Positions 1 through 5,938 of a stretch of 6,036 nucleotides of DNA are shown here, piece by piece; position 1 is the stretch's first letter; every line of letters starts with the position of its first letter. This DNA comes from Acidobacteriota bacterium (GTDB lineage: Bacteria > Acidobacteriota > Terriglobia > UBA7540). The position numbers and the translations under genes are program-made. The notes below the pieces were generated by a model. The model made no database searches. It was not told where the DNA came from and saw only the letters and a list, made by a program, of their open reading frames with translations. The stretch spans positions 1 to 6,036 of the forward strand of contig JAJYJL010000573.1 in NCBI GenBank assembly GCA_021789565.1, read 5' to 3'.

Positions 1-538
1 CCACGACAAACAGCGCGCCCCGCTCGCGGGCCAGATTGCCCATCGCGGCCAGGTCAATCCGTCGTCCGGTCGAGTAATTCACCCAGTCGAGCGCCAGGAT
101 TTTCGTTCGGGACGTGAAGCCCTTTGCCACATCGTCCACTTGCAGGGGAGCGTCACCATTTTTCAGCAGGCACACCTGTACGCCTTTTCGGCGCATGTGC
201 AGCCAGGTGAAAAGATTGGCGGGGAAATTGTCGGCGGCAACCAGGACCTCGTCTCCCGGGCCGAGCTCCAGTCCTGACGCCAATACGCCAATACCCTGGG
301 TAGCGCCGCTCGTGAGTGCGATTTCCTTTTCATTGCTGCCGATCATCGCAGCCAGATGGCTTCGAACACGTTCTGGAAGGCCGAAATACTCGGCCGGTGC
401 CATTCGTTCCGGATGGCATTTCATGTCAATCGCTTCGTGGCTGCGCGCCACCGCCGTAAGCGGAAACACCCCCTGGTAGGCAGAGTTCAGGTAGGTGGTC
501 TCGCCAAAATCGGCGAAATGTTTTCGGTAATCAGGCAT
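1..538 (-). CDS. Class V-fold PLP-dependent aminotransferase (N-terminal part, runs off left edge)
   Basis: The reverse-strand frame starting at ATG 536-538 stays open to the left edge, giving 179 codons of a protein that normally has about 380-400. It begins MPDYRKHFADFGETTYLNSA, the usual 'YLNSA' opening of cysteine-desulfurase / isopenicillin-N-epimerase-like enzymes. Residues 76-83 read TSGATQGI, the small-residue loop that holds the PLP phosphate in this family. GDEVLV (about 95-100), DNFPAN (103-108) and a W-x-x-Y-STG-R segment (152-159) are further family landmarks. The cofactor-binding Asp and the Schiff-base Lys lie beyond the edge, so activity and substrate cannot be judged; desulfurase, epimerase or kynureninase-like activities are all possible. 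No clear Shine-Dalgarno precedes the ATG. An in-frame GTG at 551-553 would add five residues and also lacks one. It lies 74 bases downstream of the 158-residue gene on the same strand and may be co-transcribed. The family call is confident, the exact reaction is not. Confidence 0.85.
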   Translation of the reverse strand, partial: MPDYRKHFADFGETTYLNSAYQGVFPLTAVARSHEAIDMKCHPERMAPAEYFGLPERVRSHLAAMIGSNEKEIALTSGATQGIGVLASGLELGPGDEVLVAADNFPANLFTWLHMRRKGVQVCLLKNGDAPLQVDDVAKGFTSRTKILALDWVNYSTGRRIDLAAMGNLARERGALFVV

Positions 539-612
539 ACGAAAGGATACCACTTTGAGGGAGTTTGACTGCAGGGTAGTTCGCCCTCGCCGGCTGCAGC
601 CCGGGACGGGCA

Positions 613-1089
613 TTACCGCCTGGCAGTCGCAGCCTCGTGCATGCTCTGGTTCAGATGTTCCAGTATGTCAGAGGCGGCCCGGTCTACCGACTTCTGCGGA
701 GCAGCAGGATCATAAGGAACACGGACAATGTCCTGCCAGATGGATTTCCCCGTCACACGGTCGCTGATGTAGATCTCAGCGTGCAGTCGCTTCAGGCGGC
801 GCAGGTTAAAACACGTTCCCCGAACAATGGCGTCGGCGTCGTCCTCCTTGTTCACCACCTTCAACCACGAAACATGCGCCAGGTCATCTGCAAGCTTAAC
901 ATTCAGATTGTGATCGATCCTCTCAATGTAAACCTTTCGCATGTTCACAAGCATGCGCGGGTTGGCTGTCCGCGTGTGGCTCGGACCTTCCAGCGATGGG
1001 CGGGAGGTCCCGAGAGTTGGCGCCTGCTGTGCGCCGAGCGCCGTAATCGATACCAGGAACATTGCCAGACCCCAGATGAATGCCTTCAT
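613..1089 (-). CDS. Exported protein of unknown function, 158 residues
   Basis: I do not recognise a named family. The first 20 residues (MKAFIWGLAMFLVSITALGA) form a signal peptide with likely cleavage after ALGA, so the mature protein of about 138 residues is probably periplasmic. A disordered Pro/Ser/Thr-rich linker (about 21-45) is followed by a compact alternating strand/helix domain containing RKVYIERIDH, an N-K-E-D-DADAIVRG stretch (about 80-91) and a strand pair ending in a K-SIWQD segment. This resembles the small TolB-N/CsgG-type domains common in secreted acidobacterial proteins, where 'ADAIVxG' precedes a strand; that comparison is inference from pattern only. There is one Cys, in RGTCFNL (93). 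The ATG at 1087-1089 is preferred because GGAGG lies six bases upstream. The GTG directly before it would sit only three bases from that site. Confidence 0.75.
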   Translation of the reverse strand: MKAFIWGLAMFLVSITALGAQQAPTLGTSRPSLEGPSHTRTANPRMLVNMRKVYIERIDHNLNVKLADDLAHVSWLKVVNKEDDADAIVRGTCFNLRRLKRLHAEIYISDRVTGKSIWQDIVRVPYDPAAPQKSVDRAASDILEHLNQSMHEAATARR

Positions 1090-1093
1090 CACA

Positions 1094-1101
1094 AGCCTCC
1101 A
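1094..1101 (-). promoter_or_regulatory. Ribosome binding site deciding the start of the 158-residue gene
   Basis: On the minus strand GTGGAGGC precedes CTTGTG-ATG. The GGAGG core is six bases from ATG 1087-1089 but only three from the adjacent in-frame GTG 1090-1092, which favours the ATG. Confidence 0.6.
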
Positions 1102-1281
1102 CTTGCCGAGTTCATCCCTAGTTTAACAGAAAGGCTTGCTCAAAGTTTTGACGGGCTGGGAAAGGCAGGCCATGCACAAACAGGAGGGAAACTTGTGAAG
1201 TGGGGCTGATGACCGGGAACCTCAGGTCAGTCAAAGCGACAGCAAACGCTGTTCGGGCGCTGCTTCCACGAACGCCACTCG

Positions 1282-1602
1282 TTAATGAGACCCAAGCAGT
1301 TTTGTTTCGAGGTTTAACAACCGCTCGCGGTCCTTCAACGTTTGCCGCTCGTCCTTTTGCCGCTGGCGGAGTTTTTTCTGCTCCCGTTTCAATTCATGCC
1401 TGAGCTGGATGCGGACCGCTTTGGGCAGACGGGAATTTTTCAGCGATTCCCGGGCGTACTTCTGTTTCAACTTCAGGGCCTGGCGTTCTTGTTTTTGCCG
1501 CGCCATTAATGTCGCGGATTCGATCGGCCGCTGCGGCTGAGCAAGCGCGGAGCCCACCGCCAATCCGGTTATCAGCATCAGCATGTAAATTCTCTGCATC
1601 AT
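1282..1602 (-). CDS. Small exported, highly charged helical protein with a duplicated motif
   Basis: This 106-residue protein has a signal peptide (residues 1-21, ending SALA before QPQ), placing the mature chain of about 85 residues in the periplasm or outside. The mature part is almost entirely Lys/Arg/Glu/Gln/Leu and predicted helical or coiled-coil, with no Cys and no Trp. A ten-residue motif occurs twice: RQKQERQALK at 35-44 and RQKDERQTLK at 81-90, eight of ten identical, flanking a short break around NSRLPKAVR (56-64). This suggests a helical hairpin with two related arms. The overall look recalls Spy/CpxP-like periplasmic helical proteins, but their LTxxQ signature is absent, so I assign no function. 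Two consecutive Met codons start the frame; an AAGG-containing purine tract lies four bases upstream of the first. It is 192 bases from the next minus-strand gene. Confidence 0.7.
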   Translation of the reverse strand: MMQRIYMLMLITGLAVGSALAQPQRPIESATLMARQKQERQALKLKQKYARESLKNSRLPKAVRIQLRHELKREQKKLRQRQKDERQTLKDRERLLNLETKLLGSH

Positions 1603-1807
1603 CCCGCCTTTCGCCCGCCATGGACCACCGGGCCCAGGGCGTTATCTACCCGCACGAATGCCCCGATCACCCGATATTTATGCTTATCGGCTGCGTTTCG
1701 CGGAAGATGAGTCCGTGAAGCTGCTCATGGAGACTTTCTGCTTCATCTGTTTATAAGCTGGGAAAAGTGATAGTGGATAGACGAAGAGGTTGATGGCGAA
1801 GATTCGA

Positions 1808-1836
1808 TTGACTCTGCCTGCGGGGGGTGGTAGCCT
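1808..1836 (+). promoter_or_regulatory. Candidate sigma-70 promoter for the DUF1326 gene
   Basis: TTGACT at 1808-1813 matches the -35 consensus at five of six positions, and after a 17-base spacer TAGCCT at 1831-1836 matches the -10 consensus at three of six. It would leave a leader of about 140 bases before the start codon. The -10 box is poor, so this is only a candidate. Confidence 0.3.
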
Positions 1837-1970
1837 TTCCTGGCCTCTGAGACCAAAATGTCCGAATCTGGCTGCTCGCCTCTGAGGAAGGCCCCCATTC
1901 CTGACGGGAGGGACCCCGCTCGGCCTTCATCCATACTGACGCTGTGTCCGCTTCCGCCTGAGAAACCGAG

Positions 1971-1977
1971 AAGGAGG
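1971..1977 (+). promoter_or_regulatory. Strong Shine-Dalgarno of the DUF1326 gene
   Basis: AAGGAGG lies five bases upstream of ATG 1983-1985. This is a near-perfect anti-16S match at ideal spacing; it fixes the start codon and predicts efficient translation. Confidence 0.85.
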
Positions 1978-1982
1978 ATCAA

Positions 1983-2687
1983 ATGAAGACTCTAGTGATT
2001 TTCCTCGCCCTGACTGCCACTGCGGTGGCGGCCGATGTCCCCTGGCAAGTAAGGGCCCAACAGATCGAAGTCTGCTCCTGCAATCTGTTTTGCCCCTGCT
2101 ATTTCAATGACCACGCCTCCCACCAGGGCACGGGGGCGCACATGTGCACGTTCAACGAGGTGGGCCGCGTGCTAAAAGGCAAGTACGGGGACGTGGACCT
2201 CACGGGCCTGAAATTCTGGCTTTCCGGCGACCTCGGCGCCGACTGGGCCACCAAAGGACAGGCCGACTGGCTCGTTGCGACCTTCGAACCCAAGGCCACC
2301 CAGAAACAGAAAGACGCCATGATGGCCGTGCTGAGCAAGCTCTATCCGGTGAAGTGGAGGTCGGTCGAATTCGACACCTCGGCAATCACCATGACTCTTC
2401 CTCCCGGCGGCAAAACGGGGCATGCGAAATTGGCCAACGGCAAAGGGGAAGTGACCCTGACCCGCGCCACCGGAGCCGACCCCAACAAGCCCCCTCAGGT
2501 CGCGAATACCCGCTATTTCGGGGCCACATGGAACAGCCCGTTCAACCTGTACTATTCCGACCACAAGTACAACGGTTTCGGTAAATCGTTTGAGGTGCAT
2601 CACGGGAACGGGTTCGAGTTCATCTGGGAGGAAACCTGGGACGGGAAGCGCATGGAAACAACGAGTGCCCGCAAGGCAGGCAAATAG
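1983..2687 (+). CDS. Exported DUF1326 domain protein
   Basis: This 234-residue protein opens with a short signal peptide (about residues 1-17, ending AVAA before DVPW), so it is probably secreted to the periplasm. Directly after it comes the DUF1326 hallmark: a strand ending EVCSCNLFCPC, a CxCx3CxC cluster with Cys at 31, 33, 37 and 39. Three histidines (44, 47, 53) and a fifth Cys (55) follow closely. The C-terminal half (about 130-230) holds the family's Gly-rich beta segments, including an SDHKYNGFGKSFEVHHGNG stretch and a Trp-rich FEFIWEETWDG end. The molecular function of DUF1326 is not established. The Cys/His cluster suggests metal binding or a redox role, which is inference. Members are often seen near DUF2182 membrane proteins (recalled, not checked); none is present here. 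The gene stands alone on its strand, with a divergent neighbour upstream and polA convergent 63 bases downstream. Confidence 0.85.
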   Translation: MKTLVIFLALTATAVAADVPWQVRAQQIEVCSCNLFCPCYFNDHASHQGTGAHMCTFNEVGRVLKGKYGDVDLTGLKFWLSGDLGADWATKGQADWLVATFEPKATQKQKDAMMAVLSKLYPVKWRSVEFDTSAITMTLPPGGKTGHAKLANGKGEVTLTRATGADPNKPPQVANTRYFGATWNSPFNLYYSDHKYNGFGKSFEVHHGNGFEFIWEETWDGKRMETTSARKAGK

Positions 2688-2750
2688 GCTCGCATCTTTC
2701 GGGGCGACAGGAAAACGCCGGGCCGCGAGGAGAACTTCAATGGCATACCC
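2688..2750. other. Convergent gap between DUF1326 gene and polA, no clear terminator
   Basis: The 63 bases between the two converging stop codons should end both transcripts. Only a weak four-base stem (GGCG at 2703-2706 pairing with CGCC at 2716-2719, nine-base loop) is visible, with no T-run on either side. I therefore do not call an intrinsic terminator; Rho-dependent termination is possible. Confidence 0.5.
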
Positions 2751-5417
2751 TTACTTTGCTTCTTTCCAGTTCTTTCCGGCACCCATGTCAACCTTCAACG
2801 GCACCTTCAGGGGATAAACACCTTCCATTTCCGTCCGGATGATTTCCCGCGCGGCCCCCGCTTCGCCTTCCGGCGCCTCAAAAACCAGTTCGTCGTGGAC
2901 GGTCAGGATCATGCGGGCCTTCAGCTTCTCACGCTTCAGCCGCTCGTGCGCCTTCACCATGGCCAGCTTCAGCAGGTCGGCGGCGGTGCCTTGCAGGGGA
3001 GTGTTCATGGCCTCGCGCTCGGCGCGGTTGCGCGCCATGGTGTCCCGGCTGTTGATTTCCGGGATGGGTCGCATGCGGCCAAACAACGTGCGGACGCGTT
3101 CGGTTGTTCGCGCTTCTTCGATGCGCGCTTCCAGAAAAGCCCGCACGCCGTCGTACCGCTTGAAGTAGGCGTCAATAAACTGCTGGGCTTCCGTCTTGCT
3201 TGAGCCGGTCCGGGCTGCAAGGCCAAATGAGCTGAGTCCATAGATCACGCCGTAGTTGATCGCTTTGGCCATCCGCCGGTGTTCGTGGTTCTGCAAGGCG
3301 GGCAGAACGCCAAAAATTTCCTGTGCCGTGCGAGCGTGGATGTCTTCGCCCCGCGTGAAGGCTTCAATCAGCAAGGGATCGCCGGACATATGCGCCAGCA
3401 CCCGCAACTCAATCTGCGAATAATCCGCCGCAATCAGCAGCCAGCCCGGCTCCGCCACAAAAGCCGAGCGGATCCGCAGCCCGAACTCTTCGCCGATGGG
3501 GATATTCTGCAGATTAGGATTCGAGGATGAGAGCCGCCCGGTGCGGGCGACGGTCTGGTTAAAGCTGGTGTGCAGCCGGCCGGTTTCCGGGTTGATGTAT
3601 TTCGGCAAGGCGTCTACGTAGGTCGATTTCAGTTTTGCGCGCGTGCGGTAATCGATGATCTTCCGCGGCAAGTCGTACTTTTCCGCCAGCGATTCCAGCA
3701 CCGAGGCCTCCGTGGAGTACTGTCCGCTCTTTTTCAGTTTTCTGCCGCCGGGCAGCTTCAGCTTCTCGAAAAGGATCTGTCCCAGTTGCTTCGGTGAGTC
3801 GATGTCGAAAGGTTCGCCCGCCAGGCTATGAATCTCGCGGGTCAGGTCCGTCAGCTCGGCAGCGAATTCCTTCGACATGCGGGCCAGTATCGCCGGATCG
3901 ATCCTAACTCCGATCATTTCAACGTCCGCCAGCACTTCCGCCAGTGGCAGCTCAATCTGCGAATAAAGTTCCCGGACGTTTTCGCGCGAAACCTGCGGGC
4001 TCATCATCACGGCCAGTTCGTGCGTATAGCGCGCGGCCTGTCCCAGCGAACCGTTAATCTTTCGCCCCAGGCGCAGTAGCGCGAGCGATTCCAGCGTGTG
4101 GCTGGTGGCCAGCGGATTCAGCAGATAGGAATAGAGCATCGTGTCGTGCGCCATTACGCCCAGCTCGATTCCCTGCTTGCGAAGCATCAGCCGCAATAGC
4201 TTTGAATTGTGGACAGCCAGCGCGTGGGATTCTCCGCGCAGCACAGTTTTGAGCGCCGCGAGGCCGCCCTCCAGCGATTGCATCGGAATTGCTGCGTCGC
4301 GCTCGCCATCCGAAAGGCCAACTCCCGCCAGCCGAGCCGCAAAACCTTCTTCACCCTCCACATCGAAGGCGATCGCCAGTTCCGCGCGCTCTGGAGTCGC
4401 CTTAAGCCAGTGTTCAACATCGTCTGCCGTTCGGAGTTCCGCCAAATCCTCGTCAGCCTTAGCTTCTTCCGATCCGGATTCCTGGAGCAGCTCATTCAAT
4501 AGCGACGCAAAGCCCAGTTCCTGGCACAAAGTCCGGATCTCGTCCACGTCGTATCCGGCCGGCTGCAGGCCGTCGGTGCTGGTTTCCAGCGGCACATCCG
4601 TGCGGATGGTGGCCAGCTCGCGGCTCAATAAAGCTTCCTCGCGAAAGTCACGCAGCGCCTCCCGATAGCTCTGACGCTTGACTTCCTCGTAGTGGTCAAG
4701 CGCAGCATCGAGGGTCCCAAACTGGTTGATGAGTTCCGTGGCGCCTTTGGGACCGATGAAGCTCCTCTTCTTCCCACTTTCCGTCTGCAGAGGCTCGCGA
4801 CCGGGCAACGGGCGCGCTCCCGGAATGTTGTCACTGGGGTCGCCGGTCAGCGCCAGCCAGTCCACCACCTGATGGGGCTCTACCCCGATGATCTCTTTGA
4901 CCTTGGCCGCATCGCACACCGTTTCGCCGTTCGATGATGTGCGCGCCGGCTTCAGAACTTTCACCTGGTCGTCAACAAGCTGGAAAAGGTCTTCGTCGCC
5001 CGATGCAATAAAAACTTCCCTGCCCTGCCCGGAAGCCTGGCGGGCCAGGGTCCCAATCAGGTCGTCCGCCTCAAACCCTTCCTTTTCGATCAGCGGAAGC
5101 CCCAGCGCTTTGCAAAAGCGATGCACATAGGGAAGCTGGATCGCAAGTTCCTCCGGAAACGGCGGCCGGTTGGACTTGTACTTCTCAAAAAGCTGGTCGC
5201 GAAAGGTAGGAGCCGCAGTGTCAAACGCCACGGCAACTTTTTCCGGCTTGTAGTCCTTCAGAAGCTTACGGATGGTCCGCAAGAAGATGTAGATCGCCTT
5301 GGTCGGCACGCCGCTCGGCGAAGTCAGCGCGGTCTGCATAGGAGCGTAGAACGCCCGAAACAACAGCGACATACCGTCAATCAGGACCACTTTATTCGCT
5401 TTTGCGGTTTCGGCCAC
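2751..5417 (-). CDS. polA: DNA polymerase I
   Basis: An 888-residue family A DNA polymerase acting in Okazaki-fragment processing and repair. The 5' nuclease domain (about 8-310) shows LIDG (12-15), AFD (64-66), FEADDLIG (115-122), SGDEDLFQL (139-147) and GDPSDNIPG (192-200), all metal-binding or DNA-binding signatures. The 3'-5' exonuclease domain (about 345-480) keeps the first Asp and Glu (FDVEGE, 352 and 354) but has Leu 408 where E. coli has Asp 424, and lacks the YxxxD motif, so proofreading is probably lost. The polymerase domain (about 510-888) is intact: RTGRLSSSNPNLQNIP (625-640), motif A DYSQIE (665-670), O-helix RRMAKAINYGVIYG (714-727) and motif C VHDE (840-843). Two oddities are an insertion of about 17 residues after GDPSDNIPG and Tyr 722 in the O-helix. 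The start is GTG 5415-5417 behind a G-rich purine tract. It is divergent from lpxC and convergent with the DUF1326 gene. Confidence 0.97.
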   Translation of the reverse strand: MAETAKANKVVLIDGMSLLFRAFYAPMQTALTSPSGVPTKAIYIFLRTIRKLLKDYKPEKVAVAFDTAAPTFRDQLFEKYKSNRPPFPEELAIQLPYVHRFCKALGLPLIEKEGFEADDLIGTLARQASGQGREVFIASGDEDLFQLVDDQVKVLKPARTSSNGETVCDAAKVKEIIGVEPHQVVDWLALTGDPSDNIPGARPLPGREPLQTESGKKRSFIGPKGATELINQFGTLDAALDHYEEVKRQSYREALRDFREEALLSRELATIRTDVPLETSTDGLQPAGYDVDEIRTLCQELGFASLLNELLQESGSEEAKADEDLAELRTADDVEHWLKATPERAELAIAFDVEGEEGFAARLAGVGLSDGERDAAIPMQSLEGGLAALKTVLRGESHALAVHNSKLLRLMLRKQGIELGVMAHDTMLYSYLLNPLATSHTLESLALLRLGRKINGSLGQAARYTHELAVMMSPQVSRENVRELYSQIELPLAEVLADVEMIGVRIDPAILARMSKEFAAELTDLTREIHSLAGEPFDIDSPKQLGQILFEKLKLPGGRKLKKSGQYSTEASVLESLAEKYDLPRKIIDYRTRAKLKSTYVDALPKYINPETGRLHTSFNQTVARTGRLSSSNPNLQNIPIGEEFGLRIRSAFVAEPGWLLIAADYSQIELRVLAHMSGDPLLIEAFTRGEDIHARTAQEIFGVLPALQNHEHRRMAKAINYGVIYGLSSFGLAARTGSSKTEAQQFIDAYFKRYDGVRAFLEARIEEARTTERVRTLFGRMRPIPEINSRDTMARNRAEREAMNTPLQGTAADLLKLAMVKAHERLKREKLKARMILTVHDELVFEAPEGEAGAAREIIRTEMEGVYPLKVPLKVDMGAGKNWKEAK

Positions 5418-5418
5418 G

Positions 5419-5430
5419 CCTTCTTCCCCC
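5419..5430 (-). promoter_or_regulatory. Purine-rich ribosome binding site of polA
   Basis: On the minus strand the leader reads GGGGGAAGAAGG followed by C and the GTG start. No in-frame ATG precedes a plausible N-terminus, and VVLIDGMSLLF begins ten residues after this GTG, as expected for Pol I. The GTG start is therefore accepted. Confidence 0.55.
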
Positions 5431-5450
5431 CTTACAGTAACAGCCTTTGT

Positions 5451-5459
5451 ATCTTAGCA
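5451..5459 (-). promoter_or_regulatory. Candidate extended -10 promoter of polA
   Basis: Reading the minus strand, TGC-TAAGAT forms an extended -10 element (TGn plus four of six -10 matches). It would start transcription around 5444, giving a leader of about 27 bases before the GTG. No good -35 box is found 16-18 bases upstream, which is tolerated by extended -10 promoters. Confidence 0.35.
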
Positions 5460-5495
5460 GTAAAAACCGCCGGAACAGGAGATTTGGGCGGGATG

Positions 5496-5524
5496 TTGCA
5501 AAATCTGAATCAATATGTTGTACT
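5496..5524 (+). promoter_or_regulatory. Weak candidate promoter for lpxC
   Basis: TTGCAA at 5496-5501 and TGTACT at 5519-5524 are separated by 17 bases, each matching consensus at four of six positions. Other AT-rich boxes nearer the gene (TATAAC at 5577-5582, TATAAA at 5589-5594) lack a partner -35 box. Any of these could serve the plus strand; none is convincing alone. Confidence 0.2.
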
Positions 5525-5641
5525 TTTACCACACTTGGACGCCCATCCGGGCTAAACCATTCCCCTAAGCCATTGATATAACAAGGCGTATAAACAAGGA
5601 TGAGATGGAATCATTATTGCACGATGTACCGCTTGGCTGCC

Positions 5642-5646
5642 GGAGG
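5642..5646 (+). promoter_or_regulatory. Shine-Dalgarno supporting a TTG start for lpxC
   Basis: GGAGG sits four bases before TTG 5651-5653. Spacing is a little short, but the upstream ATG codons at 5600 and 5624 have no comparable site at a usable distance. Confidence 0.45.
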
Positions 5647-5650
5647 CTTC

Positions 5651-5938
5651 TTGAGTCACCAAAATACGATTGCACGGCCAGTATCAATAGAAGGCGTTGG
5701 CTTGCACACAGGTGTTCCAGTACACGTGCGCCTGGCGCCGGCCCCGAGTGGCACGGGCATTGTTTTCAAACGGGTTGACTTGGACGGATTTCCCATCAAG
5801 GCGACGGCAAAGAACGTGGCCCGTGTCAGCTACGCGACCAGCCTGATGAGGAAAGGGGTGCTCATTTCCACCACGGAGCACCTGCTTTCCGCGCTCGCGG
5901 CGTCGTCCATCCACAATGTCAGGCAAATGGATTCTTGA
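5651..5938 (+). CDS. lpxC: LpxC N-terminal fragment, cut off at a junction
   Basis: LpxC (UDP-3-O-acyl-N-acetylglucosamine deacetylase) is the zinc enzyme of the committed step of lipid A synthesis in the cytoplasm. The frame contains the signature EGVGLHTG, an [14 protein letters not shown] strand and [10 protein letters not shown], whose Glu-His pair matches E78/H79 of the E. coli and Aquifex enzymes (His is a zinc ligand). Similarity runs to about IHNV (5920). The frame then gives five meaningless residues and a stop at 5936-5938. Only about 95 of the usual 270-300 residues exist, so the remaining zinc ligands (a later His and Asp) are missing and the product cannot be active. I prefer TTG 5651 because GGAGG (5642-5646) lies four bases upstream and the protein then begins at the normal distance from VGLHTG. 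ATG at 5600 or 5624 would give longer, unusual N-termini without good binding sites. Confidence 0.8.
   Translation: MSHQNTIARPVSIEGVGLHTGVPVHVRLAPAPSGTGIVFKRVDLDGFPIKATAKNVARVSYATSLMRKGVLISTTEHLLSALAASSIHNVRQMDS

Larger units (their letters stand above)
1603..1982. other. Divergent intergenic region of 380 bases
   Basis: This stretch separates the minus-strand 106-residue gene from the plus-strand DUF1326 gene and must hold the promoters of both. No frame in it gives protein-like sequence. It has one reasonable plus-strand promoter candidate (1808-1836), a TATAAA on the minus strand at 1751-1756 without a matching -35 box, and a nine-base direct repeat GCCTCTGAG at 1843-1851 and 1878-1886. 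The repeat starts are 35 bases apart, downstream of the promoter candidate. The repeat could be a regulator site or chance. I see no RNA gene or strong hairpin. Confidence 0.6.

Noticed and set aside
592..601. Ten-base perfect palindrome GGCTGCAGCC between two minus-strand genes
   Set aside because: It is short, GC-rich, lacks a T-tract and has no second operator-like copy; probably chance.
637..1209. Plus-strand 190-residue frame
   Set aside because: It is antisense to the exported 158-residue protein, whose signal peptide and ribosome binding site support the minus strand.
1743..1982. Minus-strand 79-residue frame in the intergenic region
   Set aside because: It starts with TTG inside the DUF1326 leader, has Ser/Gly-rich composition without domain-like pattern, and has no ribosome binding site.
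2703..2719. Hairpin between converging DUF1326 and polA genes as a terminator
   Set aside because: The stem has only four base pairs, the loop is nine bases, and no T-run follows on either strand.
4141..4668. Plus-strand 175-residue frame opposite polA
   Set aside because: It is Ser/Arg/Ala-rich antisense of the well-conserved polA coding sequence.
5121..5555. Plus-strand 144-residue frame overlapping the polA start
   Set aside because: Most of it is antisense to the 5' nuclease domain and the rest lies in the promoter gap; the translation resembles no protein.
5600..5938. lpxC broken by a simple frameshift
   Set aside because: A single base error would let LpxC continue in another frame. 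The other frame instead reads HppA, so the break is a junction between two genes.
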